Source: Streptococcus macacae NCTC 11558
GTDB taxonomy: Bacteria; Bacillota; Bacilli; Lactobacillales; Streptococcaceae
DNA length: 64,000 bases
NCBI RefSeq assembly: GCF_000187995.2
Contig: NZ_AEUW02000001.1
Coordinates: 620,001-684,000 of the forward strand
Direction: 5' to 3'
Within the stretch, counting starts at the first letter, position 1; every line of letters begins with the position of its first letter. The notes under the pieces were generated by a model that was given only the letters and a program-made list of their open reading frames with translations, made no database searches and was not told where the DNA came from. Of this stretch, positions 56,136-64,000 are shown one piece after another. The position numbers were made by a program, and so were the translations under genes.

Positions 56136-57209
56136 TTATGGCTTCACCTTTCTTTTTTTAGGTTTAATATAGCGTTCAATAATATAATGGGCCCCTACAA
56201 AGAATATAATAAGAGCCATAACCACTTTAATCAGCTCTGGCGGTGTCCCCACGTGACTAGCATCGCTGATACTCATTCCTGGTGCACCAACACTAAGTGC
56301 AGCAAAAAGAAAGGCCGAAAGAAGAATACCAAGCGGAGAATTCGCTGCCAACAAACTAACAGCCATACCATCAAATCCAATAGCCAAAGAGCTTGTCTGA
56401 ACATAAACATTGCCAAATGTTCCCAAACCTTCTACAACACCGCCAAGTCCAGCAAGAGCTCCAGAAATAATCATGGATAAAACAATAGTTCTTTTAGATG
56501 ACATGCCAGCATATTCACTCGCTTTAGGATTTAAGCCAACAGACCGGATTTCAAATCCCAGTGTTGTTTTCTTCAGTAAGTACCAAATAAGAAAAATAGC
56601 TGCTAGGGCTAAAAAGAAGCCCAAATTCATACGAGAATGATCTGTTAAAGCTCTGAGCCAATCGGATTGATAGCTGGCATTCTTACTGACATCAATACTA
56701 GAATCAGTCGTCCGCATAAGGTTTTTAGCAAAACCATTTTGGATAATAGCATTTCCGATGTAAAGGACAATATAATTCATCATAATCGTGACAATAACTT
56801 CGCTGGTACCAAGATAAGCACGTAAAAAGCCTGGAATAGCTCCCACAATTCCTCCTGCTGCTGCTCCAATTAATACCGTCAATATAATCAAAAGAGGACG
56901 GGGCAAATTAGGATTCAACAAAGCAAACCAGCCTGCAGCAATCCAACCGGCATAAGCCTGACCTGATAGACCGATATTAAAGAAACCAGCACGGCTGGCT
57001 ACGGCAAAGCCCAGGGCAATCAAAATAAGAGGCCCCATAGCACGAAAAATTTCTCCAATATTCTTAATACTTCCAAAAGCTGTATTAAAAAGACCCTCAT
57101 AAGCCCAAATGGGATCATAACCAAAAATCAGCATAATGACAGCACCCAGCAAAATTCCTAAGACAACTGAAATCAAAGGAACGACAATTTGTTGCATTTT
57201 CTTAGACAT
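56136..57209 (-). CDS. nupP: Nucleoside ABC transporter permease (NupP-like)
   Basis: 357-residue permease of the same family, about nine helices, with FFNIGLSGQAYAGWIA (BPD_transp_2 signature) and the coupling loop KASEYAGMSSKR. It overlaps the ATPase gene by 8 nt. It works with NupQ, NupO and the lipoprotein BmpA. Confidence 0.9.
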   Translation of the reverse strand: MSKKMQQIVVPLISVVLGILLGAVIMLIFGYDPIWAYEGLFNTAFGSIKNIGEIFRAMGPLILIALGFAVASRAGFFNIGLSGQAYAGWIAAGWFALLNPNLPRPLLIILTVLIGAAAGGIVGAIPGFLRAYLGTSEVIVTIMMNYIVLYIGNAIIQNGFAKNLMRTTDSSIDVSKNASYQSDWLRALTDHSRMNLGFFLALAAIFLIWYLLKKTTLGFEIRSVGLNPKASEYAGMSSKRTIVLSMIISGALAGLGGVVEGLGTFGNVYVQTSSLAIGFDGMAVSLLAANSPLGILLSAFLFAALSVGAPGMSISDASHVGTPPELIKVVMALIIFFVGAHYIIERYIKPKKRKVKP

Positions 57210-58734
57210 TTACTTTCTCCCCTTTAATTTCTTCGCCAGCCATAAGCATGCCAAGCTCTTGTTTATTTGTTCTTTCTGGATCGACAATGCCTTGAATTTT
57301 TCCATCATAGATCACTGCAATTCTATCAGAAAGATTTAAAATTTCATCAAGTTCAAAGCTTACTAATAAAACAGCTTTTCCCTTATCACGCTCCTCAATG
57401 AGACGCTTATGAATATACTCAATAGCTCCTACATCAAGTCCCCGCGTTGGCTGACTGACAATGAGTAAATCAGGATCCCGATCAACTTCTCGGGCAATAA
57501 TAGCTTTTTGCTGATTTCCTCCCGAAAATCCTTTAGCTGCGACAAGCTCATTAGCCCCTCGGATATCAAACTCTCCCATAAGTTTACGGCCATATTCATT
57601 TATTTTATTGTAGTTCAAAATACCTTGCTGACTTAAGGGTTTTTTATAATATGTCTGCAGCGCCATATTTTCTGCCAGTGTCATATCTAAAACTAAACCA
57701 TCACGATGGCGATCTTCAGGAACATGGCCAACACTTAATTCTGTAATCTGACGTGCTGATAATTTTGTCGCATCTTTTCCCTTAATCTCTAACTTGCCTG
57801 ATTTTACTTTACGTAAACCCGTAATAGCTTCTACCAGCTCTGTCTGTCCATTGCCGTCAATACCTGCAATGCCAATAATTTCTCCGCCTCTTGCTTCAAG
57901 AGACAGCCCCTTAACAGCAGGTATCCCCCTGTTTTCATCAACAACTAAATTCTCAATGGATAAGATTACTCCTTGAGGTTGGGCTGGCTTTTTTTCTGTT
58001 TTGAAAGAGACAGATCGGCCGACCATCATTTCAGCTAAATCCTGAGAAGTTGTTCCAGCAACCTCAACCGTTTCAATGCTTTTCCCGCGTCTAATAACAG
58101 TCACTCTGTCTGCAACAGCTCTGATTTCATCTAATTTATGAGTAATCAGAATAATGGATTTGCCTTCTTTGGTCAGTTTTTTCATAATAGCCATCAATTC
58201 TTTAATTTCAGATGGCGTCAAAACAGCTGTAGGTTCATCAAAAATAAGAATGTCTGCACCGCGATAAAGAGTCTTTAAAATTTCAACGCGCTGCTGGGCA
58301 CCGACTGATATATCACTGATTTTAGCATCTGGATCAACAGATAAATGATATTGTTCAGACAGCTCTTTTATATCTTGACTGGCTTTTTTTAAGTTCAGAA
58401 CACCCTTTTTTAACACTTCATTGCCTAAAATGATATTTTCAGTCACAGTAAATGCTTCTACCAGCATAAAATGCTGATGAACCATTCCAATTCCCAATTG
58501 CGACGACTTAGAAGGGGAATCAATAGTAACGGCTTGTCCATTCACAAAAATCTCTCCGCTGGTCGGCTCAAGCAAACCAGCTAGCATATTCATTAAAGTC
58601 GATTTCCCTGCTCCGTTTTCGCCAAGCAAAGCGTGAATTTCGCCCTTTCTAAGATTGAGCTTAATATGATCATTAGCCACAAAATCACCAAATTGTTTAG
58701 TGATATCTCTCATTTCAATGACATTTTGCGTCAT
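57202..58734 (-). CDS. nupO: Nucleoside ABC transporter ATP-binding protein (NupO-like)
   Basis: 510 residues with two ABC domains in one chain, as in sugar-type (CUT2) importers. Domain 1 has GENGAGKST, SVGAQQRVEIL and LIFDEPTAVL. Domain 2 has an altered P-loop GIDGNGQTE, FSGGNQQKAI and SQPTRGLD with no catalytic Glu, so domain 2 probably cannot hydrolyse ATP efficiently. AAGGAAGAG precedes the ATG. It is separated from bmpA by a 128-bp gap with hairpins. Confidence 0.92.
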   Translation of the reverse strand: MTQNVIEMRDITKQFGDFVANDHIKLNLRKGEIHALLGENGAGKSTLMNMLAGLLEPTSGEIFVNGQAVTIDSPSKSSQLGIGMVHQHFMLVEAFTVTENIILGNEVLKKGVLNLKKASQDIKELSEQYHLSVDPDAKISDISVGAQQRVEILKTLYRGADILIFDEPTAVLTPSEIKELMAIMKKLTKEGKSIILITHKLDEIRAVADRVTVIRRGKSIETVEVAGTTSQDLAEMMVGRSVSFKTEKKPAQPQGVILSIENLVVDENRGIPAVKGLSLEARGGEIIGIAGIDGNGQTELVEAITGLRKVKSGKLEIKGKDATKLSARQITELSVGHVPEDRHRDGLVLDMTLAENMALQTYYKKPLSQQGILNYNKINEYGRKLMGEFDIRGANELVAAKGFSGGNQQKAIIAREVDRDPDLLIVSQPTRGLDVGAIEYIHKRLIEERDKGKAVLLVSFELDEILNLSDRIAVIYDGKIQGIVDPERTNKQELGMLMAGEEIKGEKVNV

Positions 58735-58754
58735 GGTCTCTTCCTTTCAGAAAT

Positions 58755-58853
58755 TTTATATTTCAGCAAAACCCACTATTGTAATAATAGTAGATTTTAC
58801 TGAGACATAAACATCTCAGCTTTCAAAAAGGCAACCACTTAAGATTGCCCTTT
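58755..58853 (-). terminator. Hairpins and terminator between bmpA and nupO
   Basis: On the minus strand GGCAA (58849-58845) pairs with TTGCC (58834-58830) and is followed by TTTTT (58829-58825), a weak terminator. It is followed by CTGAGA/TCTCAG and an AAAATCTACTATT/AATAGTGGGTTTT stem. Partial termination would give more lipoprotein than membrane subunits. Confidence 0.55.
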
Positions 58854-58862
58854 AATACTTAC

Positions 58863-59912
58863 TTATTTTTCTGGGACTTTTACTTTACCAGATATAATTT
58901 GCTTTTTAGCTGCTTCAATAGCCGATTTTGTATCCTTGGATAAGCTGGTTGTTGCAATATCAACACCTTTATCTTTAAGACCATATCTGGTCACTTTTCC
59001 GCCTGGGAATTTTTTATCAGCTGTATTTGTAGAAATCAGCTGAACAGCCTTACCCACTTCTTTTAAAGTAGAGGCTAATACAAAGTTTGATTTTTTACCA
59101 TCTTTGGCAGTGTATTTACCTTCTCCTGATTGATCGCGGTCTACACCAATAACCCATACTTTGTCAGCTTCTTTAGCTTTTTCATTTAGAGCTTTTGCTT
59201 CACTAAATACACCAGCTCCGCTGCCGCCGGCAGCATGATAAATAACATCTGCTCCACCTGCATATTGGGCAGCAGCAATTGTTTTCCCTTTAGCAGAATC
59301 TCCATAAGAACCTACATAATCCACTTGAATTTGGATAGATTTATTGACAGATTTAGCACCTGCTTCAAAGCCCTTTTCAAAACGTGAAATAACTTCTGAC
59401 TTAACACCGCCGACAAAGCCAACCTTATTAGTCTTAGTTGTTTTTGCAGCAGCAATACCAGCAAGATAAGCTGCTTCATTATCAGCAAAAGTGACGCTGG
59501 CTACATTTTTTTGCCCCTTAATGATATCATCTACAATAACATAGTTAACATCGCTGTTATCCTTAGCTGTCTTTTCAAGGGCATTGTGAAGGTTGTATCC
59601 GATACCAAAAATCAGCTTATAACCATTTGTTGTAGCCGTATCTAAATTTGATGTATAATCTGATTCATTGGTCGATTGGAAATAGTCAAACCCTGTCCCT
59701 TTCGTTAAACCATTATCTTTCCCCCATGCCTGAAGGCCTTCCCAGGCAGACTGATTAAATGATTTATCATCAACACCGCCAGTATCAGTAACCATAGCAA
59801 CTTTCAAGTCAGTCTTTGCATTAGCGTTGTTTCTCGCTGCACGATTTCCGCACGCAGTAAGCGCTAAAGCAGCGACTGCAGTTAAACCTAAACCAATAAA
59901 TTTCTTGTTCAT
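58863..59912 (-). CDS. bmpA: BMP family nucleoside-binding lipoprotein
   Basis: 349-residue lipoprotein from the ATG at 59912, with AGGAGG 10 nt upstream; an adjacent TTG is possible. Lipobox ALTAC places the lipidated cysteine at 21. The mature part is a BMP/PnrA-type fold (KVAMVTDTGGVDDKSFNQSA is spread over 38-57; YHAAGGSGAGVF; WVIGVDRDQSGEGKY), which binds purine or pyrimidine nucleosides for NupOPQ. Context with pdp, cdd and deoC supports nucleoside uptake. Confidence 0.93.
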   Translation of the reverse strand: MNKKFIGLGLTAVAALALTACGNRAARNNANAKTDLKVAMVTDTGGVDDKSFNQSAWEGLQAWGKDNGLTKGTGFDYFQSTNESDYTSNLDTATTNGYKLIFGIGYNLHNALEKTAKDNSDVNYVIVDDIIKGQKNVASVTFADNEAAYLAGIAAAKTTKTNKVGFVGGVKSEVISRFEKGFEAGAKSVNKSIQIQVDYVGSYGDSAKGKTIAAAQYAGGADVIYHAAGGSGAGVFSEAKALNEKAKEADKVWVIGVDRDQSGEGKYTAKDGKKSNFVLASTLKEVGKAVQLISTNTADKKFPGGKVTRYGLKDKGVDIATTSLSKDTKSAIEAAKKQIISGKVKVPEK

Positions 59913-59938
59913 CAATATGAACCCTCCTAAATTTTATA

Positions 59939-59955
59939 AGCAACATGATGTTGCT
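59939..59955. other. Short hairpin between cdd and bmpA
   Basis: AGCAACA, TGA, TGTTGCT: perfect 7-bp arms (59939-59945, 59949-59955), no T-run. It may be an RNA processing or stability site within the operon. Confidence 0.4.
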
Positions 59956-59997
59956 GAGATAACACTATTAATCATTTGATAGAAAATAATAGAAGCC

Positions 59998-60384
59998 TTA
60001 TTTTAAATCTAAAAATGAATAGGGAAGCAAATCGCCAACTGTCATCTTGGCTGTTCTGCCATCTTTAGCCGCTAAAGTCACTTGAGCAGTTGGCTCAAAA
60101 AACTCCGCCATTACCTGACGGCAGGCTCCGCAAGGTGAAATAGGCTCTTGCGTTTCACCGTAAATAGCGATTTCTTCTAAATCACGCTGACCCTCAGAAA
60201 TAGCTTTAAAAATAGCCGTTCGCTCACCGCAATTGGTCAATCCAAAGCTAGCATTTTCAATATTACAGCCTTGATAGATCTGTCCGTCCTTAGCCTTTAC
60301 TGCAGCTCCAATTGGAAAATGAGAATAAGGAACATAAGCATTTTGACTTGCTTCAATAGCTGATCTTATTAAATCAATAGCCAT
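59998..60384 (-). CDS. cdd: Cytidine deaminase
   Basis: Zinc enzyme deaminating cytidine and deoxycytidine. 128 residues, the tetrameric short form: Cys52 with catalytic Glu54 (NCGERTA), Cys85 and Cys88 (PCGACRQ), and the NxE substrate site NIENASFG. The start at 60384 overlaps the deoC stop by 11 nt (ATGGCTATTGA), and a GGAAGGAAAG lies upstream; a longer frame exists but has no support. Confidence 0.97.
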   Translation of the reverse strand: MAIDLIRSAIEASQNAYVPYSHFPIGAAVKAKDGQIYQGCNIENASFGLTNCGERTAIFKAISEGQRDLEEIAIYGETQEPISPCGACRQVMAEFFEPTAQVTLAAKDGRTAKMTVGDLLPYSFLDLK

Positions 60385-61036
60385 CGTTTGTTTTCTTTCC
60401 TTCCATAATGGCAACACCAGCAGATGTTCCAATACGTGTCGCACCTGCTTCAATAAAGGCTTGAACATCTGCCAAAGTACGTGTTCCTCCTGCTGCTTTA
60501 ACACCAAAATCCGGCCCTACAGTCTGACGCATAAGTTTAACATCAGCTATAGTTGCTCCAGCAGTTGAAAAACCCGTTGAGGTTTTAACAAAATCAGCTC
60601 CTGCTGCTACAGCCGCCTGACAAACTTTCACTTTCTCCTCATCTGTCAGCAGGCAGGTTTCCAGAATAACCTTAACGATCTTTCTGCCGCTGGCATTGAC
60701 AACAGCACGAATATCCTCTTCCACAAAATCAAAACGGCCTGTTTTAACTTGTCCGATATTAACAACCATATCAACTTCATCGGCTCCATGACTAATGGCA
60801 TCTTGTGTTTCAAAAGCTTTGACAGCACTAGTTGTTGCTCCCAAAGGAAAACCAATAACGGTACATACTTTGACATCTGTTTTTTCAAGGGCCTGAACGG
60901 CATAAGAAACCCAAGCCGGATTGACACAGACACTGGCAAAATCATATTTTTTAGCTTCTTGTATCAGTTTATCAATCTGATCTTGGTTACTCTCAGGTTT
61001 TAATAAAGTATGATCAATATACTTATTGATTTCCAT
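60374..61036 (-). CDS. deoC: Deoxyribose-phosphate aldolase
   Basis: Splits 2-deoxyribose-5-phosphate to glyceraldehyde-3-phosphate and acetaldehyde, the end of deoxynucleoside breakdown. 220 residues: IDHTLLKP (7-14), CVNPAWV, the Schiff-base lysine in FVKTSTGF, and [11 protein letters not shown] at 61036 has AAAGGAT 6 nt upstream and is preferred to the in-frame codon at 61054. The acetaldehyde could be reduced by alcohol dehydrogenase. Confidence 0.97.
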   Translation of the reverse strand: MEINKYIDHTLLKPESNQDQIDKLIQEAKKYDFASVCVNPAWVSYAVQALEKTDVKVCTVIGFPLGATTSAVKAFETQDAISHGADEVDMVVNIGQVKTGRFDFVEEDIRAVVNASGRKIVKVILETCLLTDEEKVKVCQAAVAAGADFVKTSTGFSTAGATIADVKLMRQTVGPDFGVKAAGGTRTLADVQAFIEAGATRIGTSAGVAIMEGKKTNDGY

Positions 61037-61054
61037 GTTATCCTTTCTTAACAA

Positions 61055-62332
61055 TCAAGTAATGATTTTTAAAATTTCAGTTACTTTCATTTCTTCCTTA
61101 TCTATTTTAACATTTTTTTTGAATTCTGTAAGTAAGTTTTCCGATAATTTTTCATTGGCATAAATCTCTGCTAGTAAATCGCCTTTTTGAATCGGATCGC
61201 CAACTTTTTTATAAAAAACAATTCCTGTTTCATAGTCAAGAAAATCCGTTTTTACCGCTCGGCCAGCTCCCAGACGCATGGCAAAAAGTCCAAAAGCTAA
61301 AGCAGGCAATTCCTTAATATAACCGTCTTCATCAGCGAAAATTTTGGTCACAAATTTTGCTTTTGAAGGACGGTATAGATCCTTTAAATCACCGCCTTGA
61401 TAGACAACCATTTTTTCGAATTTTTGAAGTGCTTGACCATCAGTCAAATGTTTTTTGATTTCAGCTAAACTTCTTTTTTGCCCCGCCAATTTCAATAGTA
61501 ATTGTGCCAATCGACAAATAAAGTCAGTAATATCATGACGGCCTTTTCCTTGCATAATTTGCAAAGCCTCTAGAACTTCTAAACGATTACCGATAGCTTG
61601 CCCCAAGGGCTGACTCATATCTGTTATGACAGCAACAGTATGGCGCCCCACTTCCTTGCCTAGACTGACCATAGTCTGAGACAGCTCCTCAGCCTCTTTT
61701 AAAGTTTTCATAAAAGCTCCATCACCAACCGTTACGTCCAATAAGATACAATCAGCTCCTGCTGCTATCTTTTTACTCATAATAGAGCTTGCAATTAAGG
61801 GAATAGCATCTACAGTCGCTGTAACATCTCGCAGAGCATAAAGGAGTTTGTCTGCTTTAACAAGTTGATCAGACTGACCAATAACAGCCAAGCCAAGGTC
61901 TTGCACTTGCTGCACAAATTCTTCTTGGGAACGTTCAATCTGGTAGCCTTTGATGGCCTCTAGCTTATCCAGAGTTCCTCCAGTATGCCCTAAGCCTCGA
62001 CCGCTCATTTTAGCAACAGGAACCCCAAAACTGGCTATAAGAGGAACTAAAATCAAGGTAACTTTATCGCCAACTCCACCAGTTGAGTGTTTATCGACTT
62101 TCACTCCAGAAATGCTTGTTAAATCTACTGTTTTGCCAGAAACAACCATCGCCATGGTTAAATGGCTCGTTTCTTCTGCAGTCATCCCTTTAAAATAGAC
62201 TGCCATAGCAAAAGCTGACATCTGATAATCTGGAATAGATCCATTAACATATCCCTTAATAAGCCACTCAATCTCGTCCTTATTTAAAGCTTGGCCATCG
62301 CGTTTTTTTTGTATTAAATCAACTGCTCGCAT
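61055..62332 (-). CDS. pdp: Pyrimidine-nucleoside phosphorylase
   Basis: Phosphorolysis of uridine, deoxyuridine and thymidine to base and (deoxy)ribose-1-phosphate. 425 residues: KHSTGGVGDK at 81-90 (phosphate), SGRGLGHTGGTLDKLEAI (split over 114-131), and the C-terminal lipoyl-like domain with the GRAVKTD motif. The standard length for the Bacillus Pdp group. It overlaps the methyltransferase gene by 14 nt. Confidence 0.97.
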   Translation of the reverse strand: MRAVDLIQKKRDGQALNKDEIEWLIKGYVNGSIPDYQMSAFAMAVYFKGMTAEETSHLTMAMVVSGKTVDLTSISGVKVDKHSTGGVGDKVTLILVPLIASFGVPVAKMSGRGLGHTGGTLDKLEAIKGYQIERSQEEFVQQVQDLGLAVIGQSDQLVKADKLLYALRDVTATVDAIPLIASSIMSKKIAAGADCILLDVTVGDGAFMKTLKEAEELSQTMVSLGKEVGRHTVAVITDMSQPLGQAIGNRLEVLEALQIMQGKGRHDITDFICRLAQLLLKLAGQKRSLAEIKKHLTDGQALQKFEKMVVYQGGDLKDLYRPSKAKFVTKIFADEDGYIKELPALAFGLFAMRLGAGRAVKTDFLDYETGIVFYKKVGDPIQKGDLLAEIYANEKLSENLLTEFKKNVKIDKEEMKVTEILKIIT

Positions 62333-62918
62333 CTTTTATACTTCTAAAGATATAGTATCCTTTATCCTTTCTTAATACAGTAACATTGCCAAATATCTCT
62401 TTCATCTTTGCTTTAGCACTTGGAGCACCCTGTTTTTTCTGAATAACAATAGTCAAGCTGCCATTTTGTTTTAAATAATCAATGCTTTCTGCGATAATCG
62501 TGTGGACAACCTTCTTTCCAGCTCTGATAGGGGGATTGCTGATAATATAATCAAAGACTCCGCTAACTTTTTCATACACGTTAGAGTCAATGATAGTCAC
62601 CTTAATGCCATTTTTCTCAGCATTGAGACGAGCTAAATCTAGAGCACGCTTATTTATATCAACCATAGTTGACTTAACACCTTGCACTTTGGCTAAACTA
62701 ATGCCAAGCGGACCATAGCCGCAGCCGACATCTAGCAAGCTTTTCCCGCTTTCAAGGTTAAGACTGGCCAATAAAACTTGACTGCCATAGTCTACCATCT
62801 TTTTGCTGAAAACTCCGGAATCCGTTAAAAATCGAAATTTTTCACCTAAAAGATTGACATTAATTTCTTGTCTATCGTGCTGACTGTCTGGATTTTCTTC
62901 GTAGTACATATTATTCAT
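62319..62918 (-). CDS. Class I SAM-dependent methyltransferase (RsmC-like)
   Basis: 199 residues with the SAM loop [13 protein letters not shown] (61-73) and the N-methylation motif NPPI (base-flipping type) in [10 protein letters not shown]. It resembles the catalytic half of RsmC, which makes m2G1207 in 16S rRNA, without the N-terminal duplicate domain. AGGAGC precedes the ATG. It is the first gene of the nucleoside salvage operon. The rRNA target is inferred from the family. Confidence 0.88.
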   Translation of the reverse strand: MNNMYYEENPDSQHDRQEINVNLLGEKFRFLTDSGVFSKKMVDYGSQVLLASLNLESGKSLLDVGCGYGPLGISLAKVQGVKSTMVDINKRALDLARLNAEKNGIKVTIIDSNVYEKVSGVFDYIISNPPIRAGKKVVHTIIAESIDYLKQNGSLTIVIQKKQGAPSAKAKMKEIFGNVTVLRKDKGYYIFRSIKDASS

Positions 62919-62947
62919 TTAAACTAAGCTCCTCTTTGTGCTCATCA

Positions 62948-62992
62948 ATTTTAGCATACTTTGAAACGGTTTTCAATTCATTATGGTATAAT
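62948..62992. promoter_or_regulatory. Divergent promoters for the methyltransferase-pdp operon and coaA
   Basis: On the minus strand TTGAAA (62976-62971), 17 bp, TAAAAT (62953-62948), with an extended TGC. On the plus strand TGGTATAAT (62984-62992) is an extended -10 for coaA. The sequence TTGAAA-CGG-TTTTCAA (62961-62976) lies between them and overlaps the minus-strand -35. Confidence 0.65.
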
Positions 62993-63010
62993 AAGTTTAA
63001 AGGAGACTGT

Positions 63011-63931
63011 ATGGCAAACGAATTTATCAATTTTGAAAAAATATCACGAAAAGACTGGCAGCACCTTCATCAAAAATCTCAGCCGCCTTTAAGCGAAGAT
63101 GAATTAGAATCAATCAAAAGTTTAAATGATAATATCAGTATTAAAGATGTTACTGATATCTATTTACCCTTAATTAATTTGATTAAAATTTATAAAAAAT
63201 CTCAAGAAGATCTGAGGTTCTCTAAAAGTATCTTTTTACAGCAAGATATGAACAGCCGTCCTTTTATCATTGGCATCTCCGGTTCTGTAGCTGTGGGAAA
63301 ATCAACCACAAGCCGCTTATTACAGCTCTTGCTGACAAGAACCTTTCAAAACTCTGCTGTTGAATTAGTAACTACAGACGGTTTCCTTTATCCTAATAAT
63401 ATTCTCTCAGAGAAAAAACTATTAAATAAAAAAGGGTTCCCTGAAAGTTATGATATGGAATTACTGATTGATTTTTTAGATACTATAAAAAATGGGCAGC
63501 CAGCAGCTGTTCCGGTCTACTCACATGAAATTTACGACATTGTTCCTAATCAAAGTCAGACAATCAAGGCCCCTGATTTTCTCATTATTGAAGGTATAAA
63601 TGTTTTTCAAAACCCTCAAAACAATCGTCTTTATATGACAGATTACTTTGATTTTTCAATTTACATTGATGCTGACAGTAACTACATTGAAAACTGGTAT
63701 TTAGAGCGTTTTATAGCTCTTCTTGAGCTAGCCAAAAACGATAATGATAACTATTATCAACGTTTTCTAAAAATGAAAGAAAAAGATGCCTTGGCATTTG
63801 CCAGAGATATTTGGAAAAACATTAACCTAGTCAATTTAGAAAAATATATTGAACCAACACGCAACCGCGCTGAACTAATACTTCATAAAACAGAAAATCA
63901 TAAAATAGATGAAATCTATTTAAAAAAATGA
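63011..63931 (+). CDS. coaA: Pantothenate kinase, type I
   Basis: First and usually rate-setting step of CoA synthesis: ATP-dependent phosphorylation of pantothenate, feedback-inhibited by CoA in this class. 306 residues with the P-loop GSVAVGKST at 91-99, FITTDGF-like [10 protein letters not shown], and YDIVPN. Start ATG at 63011, with AAAGGAGA 5 nt upstream. Together with coaB, coaC and panT, it covers most of the CoA route in this window. Confidence 0.97.
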   Translation: MANEFINFEKISRKDWQHLHQKSQPPLSEDELESIKSLNDNISIKDVTDIYLPLINLIKIYKKSQEDLRFSKSIFLQQDMNSRPFIIGISGSVAVGKSTTSRLLQLLLTRTFQNSAVELVTTDGFLYPNNILSEKKLLNKKGFPESYDMELLIDFLDTIKNGQPAAVPVYSHEIYDIVPNQSQTIKAPDFLIIEGINVFQNPQNNRLYMTDYFDFSIYIDADSNYIENWYLERFIALLELAKNDNDNYYQRFLKMKEKDALAFARDIWKNINLVNLEKYIEPTRNRAELILHKTENHKIDEIYLKK

Positions 63932-63938
63932 TTAGGTC

Positions 63939-63991
63939 TTGTCAAAAAGGCAGAATTCCTATATAATAGTGTAGTTAGTATATTATGGAGG
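63939..63991 (+). promoter_or_regulatory. Promoter and ribosome binding site of the next gene (off the window)
   Basis: TTGTCA (63939-63944), 17 bp, TATAAT (63962-63967), then GGAGG (63987-63991), 9 nt from the window end. In streptococci rpsT often follows coaA, so a ribosomal protein S20 gene starting just beyond 64000 is likely; this is not shown by the sequence. Confidence 0.75.
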
Positions 63992-64000
63992 TGAAAACTG

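Noticed and set aside
60385..60507. Longer N-terminus of cytidine deaminase
   Set aside because: The 41 extra residues lie in the deoC reading region and do not occur in the short tetrameric deaminases.
62962..62975. Catabolite-response element at coaA/pdp (TGAAACGGTTTTCA)
   Set aside because: Length is right, but the CG core is shifted by one position. It is kept only as an inverted repeat between divergent promoters.

Overview
The window is a stretch of chromosome from a low-GC Gram-positive coccus, almost certainly a Streptococcus of the mutans group. Reasons: AT-rich DNA with AAGGAGG-type ribosome binding sites; the SatD/SatE (secretion and acid tolerance) pair next to ffh; an LPXTG surface protein of the WapE type behind a VicR-like box; srtA directly behind gyrA with divergent L-lactate dehydrogenase; TTG and GTG starts; and a gene order that, from memory, closely parallels the S. 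mutans rex-to-coaA region. I cannot name the species. I saw no rRNA, tRNA, insertion sequence, prophage or CRISPR array. This is core chromosome with many metabolic and transport operons.

Layout. 1-3.0 kb: end of a likely prs gene, cysteine desulfurase, DUF1831 protein, the redox repressor Rex and a class I amidotransferase. 3.0-7.4 kb (minus): radC, satE, satD, ffh, ylxM. 7.5-11.9 kb (minus): a betaine transporter (opuABC/opuAA), its likely c-di-AMP-responsive repressor BusR, and a GntR/UTRA regulator. 12.1-19.5 kb: guaA (plus), then on minus a ROK kinase, adhA, a DUF915 hydrolase, a GNAT acetyltransferase and fhs. 19.7-23.4 kb (plus): coaB, coaC, an ECF S component (probably PanT) and phosphoglucomutase. 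23.5-33.0 kb (minus): a heterodimeric ABC exporter, a lysozyme-like protein, a nucleoid-associated protein, glyA, tsaC, prmC, prfA, tdk. 33.3-38.4 kb (plus): a tautomerase, apbE, two flavodoxin-fold FMN reductases and the wapE-like gene. 38.6-52.2 kb (minus): a GT8 glycosyltransferase, an ergothioneine-type transporter (egtUV) with a MarR regulator, an AI-2E family protein, a GH1 6-phospho-beta-glucosidase, an SGNH hydrolase, an Nramp-like transporter, a DUF1002 protein, srtA, gyrA. 52.4-54.9 kb: ldh (plus) and nox (minus). 55.2-62.9 kb (minus): an eight-gene nucleoside uptake and salvage operon. 63.0-64.0 kb: coaA and the promoter of the next gene.

How the genes work together. Rex, ldh, nox and adhA form the fermentative NADH-recycling core, and Rex-like operators are visible at rex itself and at adhA. 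BusR and the opu transporter form a c-di-AMP-linked osmoregulation unit whose inverted repeat covers a consensus promoter. Pantothenate uptake (PanT), CoaA, CoaB and CoaC cover much of CoA synthesis. The nup/bmp/cdd/deoC/pdp cluster imports and breaks down nucleosides. The most unusual unit is apbE plus two FMN reductases: the last one ends in a tail with two copies of the ApbE flavinylation motif, suggesting a cytosolic flavoprotein carrying two covalent FMNs. The satD/satE pair, with a cyclase-like SatD and two exactly duplicated promoters, is the other locus worth a closer look.
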